Of a stretch of 7,569 nt of DNA, positions 1 to 5,473 are shown in pieces; the first letter of the stretch is position 1; each line of letters opens with the position of its first letter. This DNA is from Bacteroidota bacterium (GTDB lineage Bacteria; Bacteroidota; Bacteroidia; J057). The notes under the pieces were generated by a model. That model did no database searches, was not told the origin of the DNA, and was given only the letters and a program-made list of their open reading frames with translations. The stretch spans positions 1 to 7,569 of the forward strand of contig RDXT01000121.1 in assembly GCA_004292985.1 (NCBI GenBank). The letters are read 5' to 3'. The translations under genes and the position numbers were made by a program.

Positions 1-390
1 GAGACACAGTTTGGGCAGATTTTCGCGCTCTTTGCCGGGCTTGCCATCTGCATTTCCTGTCTGGGTCTGTTTGGGCTTGTGGCTTACCATACCGGTCGCC
101 GCCGCAAGGAAATCGGCATCCGCAAAATCCTGGGTGCCAGTGTGGCCCGGCTTACGGGGCTGATGGCCCGCGACTTCCTGAAGCCCGTAGCCATTGCCGT
201 ACTGCTCGCCTCCCCGATCGCATGGTATGTGATGAGCCGCTGGCTCGAAGGCTTCGCCTACCGGATTCAGATCAACTGGCAGATCTTTCTGCTGGCGGGC
301 ATCTTTACCCTGGGCATCGCTTTCCTGACGGTGAGCATACAAAGCATCCGCGCAGCGCGGGAGCACCCGGTAAATAGCCTGAAGAGTTAG
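1..390 (+). CDS. MacB/FtsX-type ABC transporter permease, C-terminal part (copy 1, cut by window edge)
   Basis: Only the last 129 residues are present; the frame is open from base 1 to the TAG at 388-390. What is seen matches the final FtsX block of the complete copies downstream: a TM helix at about residues 7-29 (containing CLGLFGLV), the cytoplasmic coupling motif KEIGIRKILGA at about 36-46, and two more helices at about 62-78 and 92-114. The tail reads HPVNSLKS, the counterpart of NPVKSLKIE in copies 2 and 3. By family knowledge the EIGIRK segment is the cytoplasmic contact with the ABC ATPase. A GTG at 79 could be mistaken for a start, but coding clearly extends upstream of it, because the helix it would cut is conserved in every copy. 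The substrate is unknown. The identification is safe; the missing N-terminal part of about 670 residues is inferred. Confidence 0.93.
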   Translation, partial: ETQFGQIFALFAGLAICISCLGLFGLVAYHTGRRRKEIGIRKILGASVARLTGLMARDFLKPVAIAVLLASPIAWYVMSRWLEGFAYRIQINWQIFLLAGIFTLGIAFLTVSIQSIRAAREHPVNSLKS

Positions 391-391
391 A

Positions 392-419
392 TGCAAGATA
401 CAAGACGTAAGATGCAAGA
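392..419 (+). repeat. Period-7 tandem repeat, AAGA-type, four units
   Basis: Four consecutive heptamers begin at 392, 399, 406 and 413. Each ends in AAGA and they differ in the first three bases (TGCAAGA twice, TACAAGA, CGTAAGA). The block starts two bases after the stop codon of copy 1 and runs straight into the CTG-type heptamer block. A matching AAGA-type block sits after copy 3 at 5342-5369. The periodicity is read directly from the sequence; the function is unknown. Confidence 0.75.
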
Positions 420-422
420 CTG

Positions 423-492
423 AACCCTGAAAACTGTTCCCTGATAACTGTTCCCTGTTCCCTGTAAACTGTTCCCTGTAACCTGAACCCTG
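423..492 (+). repeat. Period-7 tandem repeat, CTG-type, ten units abutting the start of copy 2
   Basis: Ten uninterrupted heptamers, all ending in CTG, fill 423-492. By type they are TTCCCTG four times, AACCCTG twice, and TAACCTG, AAAACTG, ATAACTG and TAAACTG once each. The preceding heptamer 416-422 also ends in CTG and joins this block to the AAGA-type block. The array ends one base before the ATG at 494, so it takes up the whole region where a ribosome would load, and no Shine-Dalgarno-like motif is present. It resembles in style the short heptameric tandem repeats known from filamentous cyanobacteria, but no relationship is implied. Reverse-strand translation gives spurious Gln/Gly/Arg-rich seven-residue repeats. 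Confidence 0.85.
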
Positions 493-493
493 T

Positions 494-2884
494 ATGCTTC
501 GCAATTATCTCACCACCGCCTGGCGCACGCTGCTTCGTTACCGGAGCTATGCCCTCTTAAACATCCTTGGACTCTCGCTGGGTATCGGATGCAGCATCCT
601 CGTGTTTATGATGGTAAAATTCCAGAGCAGCTTCGACACCTGGCATTCGAAGGCTGAGCGGACCTACCGCATCGTAACCGAGTTTCATTTTGACGGTATA
701 AGCTACACGCCGGGGGTGCCAAATCCGCTGACGGAGGCAGTGCGGCAGGATTTTTCCTTTGTCGAGCGTGCAGGCTTCTGTATCGGGCAAAACAACCGCA
801 TGGTCGCGGTACTCGACGACCTGAGCCGCGCGCAGAAAAAATTCCGGGAGGAGCAGACGCTGTGTTTTGTGGAGCCTGACTATTTCCATATCCTCGATTA
901 TACCTGGATAGAAGGAAATCCGGAGGTTTCGCTCAGGGATCCGCAGCAGGTGGTGCTGACCCGGCACATGGCAGAGAAGTATTTTGGCAAAGAAAAAGCC
1001 CTGGGCCGCCGCCTGCGCATGGATAATGAACTCGAACTGACGGTCTCAGGGATTGTGGAGGACATTCCGGAAAACACGGACCGCAAACATGAACTGTTTA
1101 TTTCCTTCTCCACCCTCAAAAACTACCGTCATGGCGGGCCGAGACTCGATCACTGGGGCGGTATTAATTCCGACAGCCATTGTTTTGTGTTGCTGAAAGA
1201 GGGGGTAAGCCCGCAGCAGCTCAGGGATGCCCTGCCGGATTTCCGGAAAAAATACCACGGCGACAAAGGCTGGCAAGTATATGATTATCAGGTGATTCCG
1301 ATTGCGGATATGCACTTTGAGACCGATTATGAAGGGCGTATAGACCGCAGCCAGCTTCGCACCCTGAGCCTGATTGGCTTGTTTCTCCTGCTCACGGCCT
1401 GCATCAATTTCGTGAATATGGCTACGGCGCAGGCCGGCAAACGCGCCCGCGAGATCGGTATCCGCAAGGTGCTGGGCAGTTCGCAGGGGCAGCTTTTCTG
1501 GCAGTTTATCGCCGAAACCGCCGTGATTACGCTCATATCGCTGTTTATCGGGTTGGGCCTGGCCAAATTAGGCGCGCCGCTGATCAACCAGCTATTTGAA
1601 ACGGAACTTCCTTTCGAAGTGTGGCGCGACGGACAGCTCTGGCTGTTTATGCTGCTGCTTTTTGCGGGGGTGGTTTTTATCTCAGGATCGTATCCTGCGC
1701 TGATTCTGGCGGGATTCCGTCCGATTGTCGCGCTCAAAGGCACCCTTAAAAGCGGCACTACAGGCGGTATGCAACTGCGCCGGGCCCTCGTGGTGCTGCA
1801 ATTTGCCATCAGCCAGCTGATGATTATCGGCACGGTCATCATTACGCAGCAGGTGCAGTATCTCCGCCAGAAAGACATTGGCTACAACCCCAGCGCCATT
1901 GCCCTGGTCAGCATCCCGACGCCTGAAAAAACAGCTATCGAAACCCTCCGCAACCGTTTCGCACAGGTACCCGGCGTAGAAAAGGTCAGTTTTTGCCAGT
2001 TTGCCCCCACCTCCGGCTCCAACAACACCACCAACCACGCCTTCGACAGCCGCACCGAAGACGAAAAATGGCAGGTGAATACGAAGCCCATTGACAAAAA
2101 CTACCTTGAAACCTTCGGCCTGAAACTGATCGCCGGAACCAAGCTCCCCGAAAGCGATACAATGAACGGCTATATCGTCAATGAAGCCTATGTAAATAAA
2201 CTGGGCCTCAAAGCGGAGGATGTTATCGGAAAAAATGCCACCATTTATGGCTTGCCCCGTCCGATTTACGGCGTAGTAGCTGACTGGAACAACCTTTCGC
2301 TGCACAATGAAATTGATCCGGTGGTGATGTTTAATGACAAAGGCAACCAGTCGCTCTGCGCCCTGAAAATGAGCACACAGAACGTGTCGCAGTCGCTCAA
2401 AGGCATCGAGGGCATCTGGAACGAGACCTTTCCCGAATACCTCTACGAGCAAACCTTTTTAGATGAGCGCATTGCGGAGTTTTATGAGTCCGAAAAAATT
2501 ACCCTCAACCTCATCGGTGCTTTCGCTGCCATCGCCATCCTGATCGGCTGTCTGGGCCTCTACGGGCTGGTCTCATTTATGGCCCTGAGCAAAACCAAAG
2601 AAGTAGGGGTGCGCAAGGTGCTCGGCGCCCGCAACCAGCAGATCCTGATGATTTTTATCCGGGAGTTCGGCATCCTGATGCTCATCGCCTTCGTGATCGC
2701 CGCTCCCCTGAGCTGGTGGGCCATGAACGCCTGGCTTCAGGACTACAACTACCGCATCAGCATCGGCGCAGGCGTGTATCTGCTCGCGATATTCATCACT
2801 GCCTTCATCGCTGCGGTAACTGTCAGCTACGAATCGCTCAAAGCGGCTAATGCCAATCCGGTGAAGAGTCTGAAGATAGAGTAG
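494..2884 (+). CDS. MacB/FtsX-type ABC transporter permease, complete (copy 2)
   Basis: This is an intact 796-residue inner-membrane permease. In order: TM1 at about 20-42; a MacB-like periplasmic core domain at about 45-285 with the family signature QQVVLTRHMAEKYFG at 151-165 followed by a GRRLRMDN strand and a SGIVEDIPENT turn; TM2 at about 288-308; the first coupling motif REIGIRKVLG at 319-328; TM3 and TM4 at about 337-360 and 381-403; GSYPALILAGF at 398-408; TM5 at about 429-451; a second periplasmic domain at about 455-668; TM6 at about 671-695; a second coupling motif KEVGVRKVLGAR at 702-713; and TM7-TM8 at about 722-742 and 757-778. The ATG at 494 is forced, because an in-frame TAA lies at 479-481 with no other start between. 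The spacer before it is all heptamer repeat. By family knowledge the protein would partner a LolD/MacB-like ATPase and act on periplasmic or envelope cargo; the substrate cannot be told. It is probably cotranscribed with copy 3, 44 bp downstream. Confidence 0.96.
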   Translation: MLRNYLTTAWRTLLRYRSYALLNILGLSLGIGCSILVFMMVKFQSSFDTWHSKAERTYRIVTEFHFDGISYTPGVPNPLTEAVRQDFSFVERAGFCIGQNNRMVAVLDDLSRAQKKFREEQTLCFVEPDYFHILDYTWIEGNPEVSLRDPQQVVLTRHMAEKYFGKEKALGRRLRMDNELELTVSGIVEDIPENTDRKHELFISFSTLKNYRHGGPRLDHWGGINSDSHCFVLLKEGVSPQQLRDALPDFRKKYHGDKGWQVYDYQVIPIADMHFETDYEGRIDRSQLRTLSLIGLFLLLTACINFVNMATAQAGKRAREIGIRKVLGSSQGQLFWQFIAETAVITLISLFIGLGLAKLGAPLINQLFETELPFEVWRDGQLWLFMLLLFAGVVFISGSYPALILAGFRPIVALKGTLKSGTTGGMQLRRALVVLQFAISQLMIIGTVIITQQVQYLRQKDIGYNPSAIALVSIPTPEKTAIETLRNRFAQVPGVEKVSFCQFAPTSGSNNTTNHAFDSRTEDEKWQVNTKPIDKNYLETFGLKLIAGTKLPESDTMNGYIVNEAYVNKLGLKAEDVIGKNATIYGLPRPIYGVVADWNNLSLHNEIDPVVMFNDKGNQSLCALKMSTQNVSQSLKGIEGIWNETFPEYLYEQTFLDERIAEFYESEKITLNLIGAFAAIAILIGCLGLYGLVSFMALSKTKEVGVRKVLGARNQQILMIFIREFGILMLIAFVIAAPLSWWAMNAWLQDYNYRISIGAGVYLLAIFITAFIAAVTVSYESLKAANANPVKSLKIE
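2851..2884 (+). repeat. 34-bp perfect direct repeat, copy A (3' end of permease copy 2)
   Basis: The last 34 bases of copy 2, stop codon included, are identical base for base to the last 34 bases of copy 3 (5302-5335). They encode the tail ANPVKSLKIE. The two genes are otherwise well diverged in codons and protein, and the identity ends at the stop codon. Copy 1 has a related but different tail at the same place. Confidence 0.85.
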
Positions 2885-2928
2885 AACCCTCTGTCAGTTT
2901 ATTATACACCCCTCTTAATCAAATAATT

Positions 2929-3888
2929 ATGCTCTGGAACTATCTGCTGATGACCATTCGGAGTATCCGTAACCAGAAAGTGTATGCTTTCATCAATATC
3001 CTGGGGCTTTCGGTAGGTCTTTCCTGCTGCCTGCTGATTATGCTGTATGTTTCGCATGAGCTGAGCTACGATCGTCAGAATCCAGATGCGAAGCAGATTT
3101 TCCGTGTCATTACCCGGGTCACCGGGCATGGAAATGAACAAGATGATGCCATTACCCAGTATCCGCTGGCTCCGGCATTGAAGGCGGACATTCCTGAAGT
3201 GGAATATACAGTCCGGGTGGCGACAAATGGAAGTGCATTGCTGGCCAATGGAACCAAGCGCCTGCAGGAAGAAGAAATGCTCTTTGCAGACTCTGCCTTT
3301 TATGTCCTTTTTCCGGCGAATTTTGTGGCAGGCGATCCCAAAACGGCACTTGCCGGTCCCAACCGGATGGTGCTGACGGAGTCTGCGGCGAAAAAATACT
3401 TTGGAAACGAAAACCCCATGGGCCGCACCCTGCGGGTGGATAATCTGTACGATGCCCAGATTACCGGAATCATCCGTGATCTGCCGCCGAATGTGCACCT
3501 GCGCTATGAAGTGATGACCTCGCTGGAAACGCTTATGCGGCTATATGAGCAGCAGGGGTTCCGGGTTTCGCAGGCATGGTTTGCATTTACCAACCTCTCG
3601 ACCTATGTCAAGCTTTATCCAAATACCCAGGTACAAACTGCTGAGGCAAAACTCCCGGCATTTGTTGAAAAAAACCTGGGTGCGCTGCTGACACGGATTG
3701 GGGCAGGATTTATCCTCCGGTTTCAGCCGATGACCGATGTGCACTTGTATCCGATGCCTACGGAACTGTTGCCCGGCGGCAGCATGACCTATGTCTATCT
3801 GTTTACAGTAATTGCGGTGGTCATACTTCTGATCGCTTGCTTTAACTATATGAATCTGGACCGCCCGCTCTATCCGCCGTGCGCGTGA
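2929..3888 (+). CDS. N-terminal piece of split permease copy 3 (TM1, periplasmic core domain, TM2)
   Basis: The reading frame is 319 codons long; residues 1-310 are genuine permease and the last nine are out-of-frame sequence before the stop. The start ATG is supported by alignment of its MLWNYL opening with MLRNYL of copy 2. Visible parts are TM1 at about 20-42 (NILGLSVGLSCCLLIMLYV), then HELSYDR, also present in copy 4 (HELSYDR at 39-45). The MacB-like core follows, with NRMVLTESAAKKYFGNENPMG at about 145-165 (a 21-residue span) and TGIIRDLPPNVH at 179-190. TM2 lies at about 287-308 and ends in LIACFNYMNL. If made alone, it would be a two-helix protein displaying one periplasmic domain and lacking any ATPase-coupling segment, so it is unlikely to transport. 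Confidence 0.8.
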   Translation: MLWNYLLMTIRSIRNQKVYAFINILGLSVGLSCCLLIMLYVSHELSYDRQNPDAKQIFRVITRVTGHGNEQDDAITQYPLAPALKADIPEVEYTVRVATNGSALLANGTKRLQEEEMLFADSAFYVLFPANFVAGDPKTALAGPNRMVLTESAAKKYFGNENPMGRTLRVDNLYDAQITGIIRDLPPNVHLRYEVMTSLETLMRLYEQQGFRVSQAWFAFTNLSTYVKLYPNTQVQTAEAKLPAFVEKNLGALLTRIGAGFILRFQPMTDVHLYPMPTELLPGGSMTYVYLFTVIAVVILLIACFNYMNLDRPLYPPCA

Positions 3889-5335
3889 GGTCGGGGTACG
3901 CAAGGTACTTGGTGCCCGCAAGGACCAGTTGGTTCGGCAGTTTCTGGGTGAATCCTTACTCTATACTGCCACTGCGCTGCTGCTTTCGCTGATCATGGCC
4001 CGTTTGCTGCTTTCCCCTTTTAATCAGTTGATTGGGAGAGAAATTCCCTTTTTCCCGGATCAGGGGTTTCTGATTTATGGCATATTCCTGCTTGCGGTGC
4101 TTCTTACAGGATTGCTGGCAGGCAGTTATCCGGCCCTGGTGCTTTCGGGCTTCCAGACCATCCGGATCATCAAAGGCTCATTTAGTCAATCTAAGGAAGG
4201 CGTGTGGTTCCGTCGCAGCCTGGTATTTCTGCAATTTACCATCTCGATTTCCCTGATAGTCGGCACTGCGGTTGTATATGGCCAGTTAAATTATGTGAAA
4301 AATAAACATCTGGGTTTTCAGAAGGAGCAACTGGTCGTATTTGGTTTGCCGCCCGATACGCTTCTCTCCCGCCGGGTCCAGTCATTGGCAGACGAGTTAC
4401 GCCAGCAGCAGGGAGTAGTGAGCGTGGCGCTTGCCAACTCAGTTCCCAGCATCGGCTTTCAGGTAAGTCCCATTGCCAGGGAAGGCGATCCCCGGGATAA
4501 AAACACAGTCGCTTCTATTGTCACCTGCGACGAGCACTACCTGCCTACACTGGGTATAGAGCTGGTGCAGGGCCGTAACTTTTTACCCAATTCCCGGCAG
4601 GATGCTGCAGAGTCATTTATTGTGAATGAAGCTGCGGTAAACGTGCTGAACCTCGAAGAGCCTGTGGGTAAGCGCATTGAATGGAGGGGGGGCGCAGAAC
4701 CCCGCGTAGGTACCATTGTTGGAGTGGTTAAAGACTTTCATTCTCAATCCCTGCACACTCCCATTATGCCCATGGTCTGGTACATGGACAGCAGCCAGCT
4801 GGGCCTCTTTGCAGTGCGTATAGCCCCTGGCGATATCCAGGAAAGCCTGAAACGAATGGACAACGTGTGGCACCGTTTTGCGCCCGACTGGCCCTTTGAC
4901 TACACATTTATAGATGAGTCGTTTTCCAAACTCTACGAATCCGAAGCGCGGACAGCGGGTATGTTTGGTGTATTCGCCGGACTGGCTGTATTTGTGGCGT
5001 GCCTGGGTCTTTTTGGCCTCGCAGCCTTCGCCACCGAGCAGCGCACCCGTGAGATCGGCATACGCAAGGTGCTGGGTGCTCATCCTTCAGTATTGGTTAC
5101 CCTGCTTACCGGTGACTTCCTCAAGCCAGTGCTGCTCGCCAATGTGGTCGCACTCCCTCTTGCGGGATGGATCATGGATAAATGGATGGCAGACTTTGCC
5201 TACCGGGCCGGACTCCAGCTCTGGGTTTTTGCTGCCTCAGCAGTATTGGTTCTCCTGATCGCGCTGCTGACAGTGAGCCTCCATACTTTGAAAGCCGCAC
5301 TTGCCAATCCGGTGAAGAGTCTGAAGATAGAGTAG
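3860..5335 (+). CDS. C-terminal piece of split permease copy 3 (both FtsX blocks and second periplasmic domain)
   Basis: Permease sequence in this frame starts at 3860 and runs 491 codons to the TAG at 5333-5335. No ATG or GTG lies near its beginning; the first possible starts are TTG at 3929 and ATG at 3995, both inside conserved permease sequence, so independent translation looks accidental. In restored numbering (802 aa) it holds the first coupling motif REVGVRKVLGAR at about 319-330, TM3-TM5 at about 343-364, 381-403 and 430-452 with GSYPALVLSGF between TM4 and TM5, and a second periplasmic domain at about 455-675. It ends with TM6 at about 679-700 (CLGLFGLAAF), the second coupling motif REIGIRKVLGA at about 706-716, and the last two helices. 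The tail NPVKSLKIE is shared with copy 2 at the DNA level. Confidence 0.8.
   Translation, partial: TARSIRRAREVGVRKVLGARKDQLVRQFLGESLLYTATALLLSLIMARLLLSPFNQLIGREIPFFPDQGFLIYGIFLLAVLLTGLLAGSYPALVLSGFQTIRIIKGSFSQSKEGVWFRRSLVFLQFTISISLIVGTAVVYGQLNYVKNKHLGFQKEQLVVFGLPPDTLLSRRVQSLADELRQQQGVVSVALANSVPSIGFQVSPIAREGDPRDKNTVASIVTCDEHYLPTLGIELVQGRNFLPNSRQDAAESFIVNEAAVNVLNLEEPVGKRIEWRGGAEPRVGTIVGVVKDFHSQSLHTPIMPMVWYMDSSQLGLFAVRIAPGDIQESLKRMDNVWHRFAPDWPFDYTFIDESFSKLYESEARTAGMFGVFAGLAVFVACLGLFGLAAFATEQRTREIGIRKVLGAHPSVLVTLLTGDFLKPVLLANVVALPLAGWIMDKWMADFAYRAGLQLWVFAASAVLVLLIALLTVSLHTLKAALANPVKSLKIE
5302..5335 (+). repeat. 34-bp perfect direct repeat, copy B (3' end of permease copy 3)
   Basis: This is identical to 2851-2884 at every base, through the TAG. 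Sequence on either side differs: the preceding base is T here and A in copy A, and the following bases share nothing. See the finding on possible gene conversion. Confidence 0.85.
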
Positions 5336-5341
5336 GTGAGA

Positions 5342-5369
5342 CAGAAGATGTTAGACGCAAGAGGCAAGA
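5342..5369 (+). repeat. Period-7 tandem repeat, AAGA-type, four units, degenerate
   Basis: Heptamers begin at 5342, 5349, 5356 and 5363 and end in AGA or AAGA (CAGAAGA, TGTTAGA, CGCAAGA, GGCAAGA). The heptamer 5335-5341, which starts on the last base of the stop codon, also ends in AGA. The block corresponds in place and type to 392-419 after copy 1: right after a permease stop codon and ahead of a CTG-type block. It is followed by CTG at 5370-5372, just as the first block is followed by CTG at 420-422. Confidence 0.6.
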
Positions 5370-5384
5370 CTGGAGATGTTTTGC

Positions 5385-5409
5385 GGGGGTTCGAGACCCT
5401 CACCCACCG
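5385..5409 (+). other. tRNA 3'-end-like remnant (T-arm plus acceptor strand)
   Basis: Bases 5385-5401 read GGGGGTTCGAGACCCTC. This folds as a textbook T-arm: a 5-bp stem (one G-T wobble) closing a seven-base loop TTCGAGA, with the G53/C61-type closing pair. Seven bases (5402-5408, ACCCACC) and a discriminator-like G at 5409 follow, as in a tRNA 3' end; the next bases are CAG, not CCA. No D-arm or normal anticodon arm is found upstream, where heptamer repeat lies instead, so this is at most a fragment. The reverse strand reads VGEGLEPP here, a peptide typical of spurious ORFs called over tRNA genes. Origin as a tRNA remnant is inferred. The alternative is a chance hairpin with a T-loop-like sequence. 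Confidence 0.45.
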
Positions 5410-5417
5410 CAGTTCTG

Positions 5418-5473
5418 TTCCCTGTAACCTGTTCCCTGAACCCTGTAACCTGTACCCTGAAACCTGTACCCTG
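5418..5473 (+). repeat. Period-7 tandem repeat, CTG-type, eight units abutting the start of copy 4
   Basis: Eight perfect-period heptamers ending in CTG fill 5418-5473: TTCCCTG, TAACCTG and TACCCTG twice each, AACCCTG and AAACCTG once each. A poorer unit, AGTTCTG, precedes them at 5411-5417. The last unit ends directly at the ATG at 5474, with no base between. It is the same family as 423-492, but the spacer here is separated from its AAGA block by about 41 bases that include the tRNA-like piece. Because 7 is not a multiple of 3, three units (21 bases) translate as a seven-residue repeat in any frame, here PCNLFPE/PCNLYPE. Confidence 0.85.

Larger units (their letters stand above)
2929..5335 (+). 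pseudogene. MacB/FtsX-type ABC transporter permease split by a frameshift (copy 3)
   Basis: The whole gene is homologous to copies 2 and 4 from end to end, but the reading frame changes at about 3859. Frame 1 is correct through Leu310 (CTG at 3856-3858), then reads into nonsense and a TGA at 3886-3888. The correct sequence resumes at 3860 in frame 2 as TARSIRRAREVGVRKVLG. Copy 4 has NLTTARSAERAREVGIRK at this spot, so one residue is represented by a single G at 3859. Two bases are therefore missing (a net loss of 2). Restoring them gives 802 residues, close to the 796 of copy 2, with no other lesion seen. The break lies just after TM2, before the first coupling motif, so neither half alone is a complete permease. 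It could be a recent inactivating mutation or a sequencing or assembly error. The 44-bp spacer upstream has no heptamers and is A/T-rich just before the ATG. Confidence 0.85.

Noticed and set aside
423..492. CRISPR array
   Set aside because: Units are 7 bp with no spacers and no cas genes nearby.
1682..2452. Antisense open frame of 256 codons inside permease copy 2
   Set aside because: It lies wholly opposite a well-supported coding gene, has the Gly/Val/Phe-rich make-up expected of a shadow frame, and shows no domain I recognise.
2885..2928. A Bacteroidota-type promoter (TTG near -33, TANNTTTG near -7) before copy 3
   Set aside because: No convincing match is visible in the 44-bp gap, nor in the repeat-filled spacers.
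3854..3888. Programmed ribosomal frameshift joining the halves of copy 3
   Set aside because: There is no slippery heptamer or obvious stimulatory structure, the shift would have to be +1 (or -2), and neither intact copy has such a site. A mutation or sequence error is simpler.
5364..5384. Hairpin with a 6-bp stem (GCAAGA/TTTTGC) and nine-base loop
   Set aside because: It is weak, with one G-T pair and no U-run after it, so it is not a credible intrinsic terminator. It may be chance within the repeat region.
5335..5409. A complete tRNA gene ending at 5409
   Set aside because: Bases 5335-5341 could pair with 5 of 7 acceptor positions, but there is no D-arm, no proper anticodon arm and no variable loop, and the 5' end would overlap the permease stop codon. 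Only the 3' part is tRNA-like.
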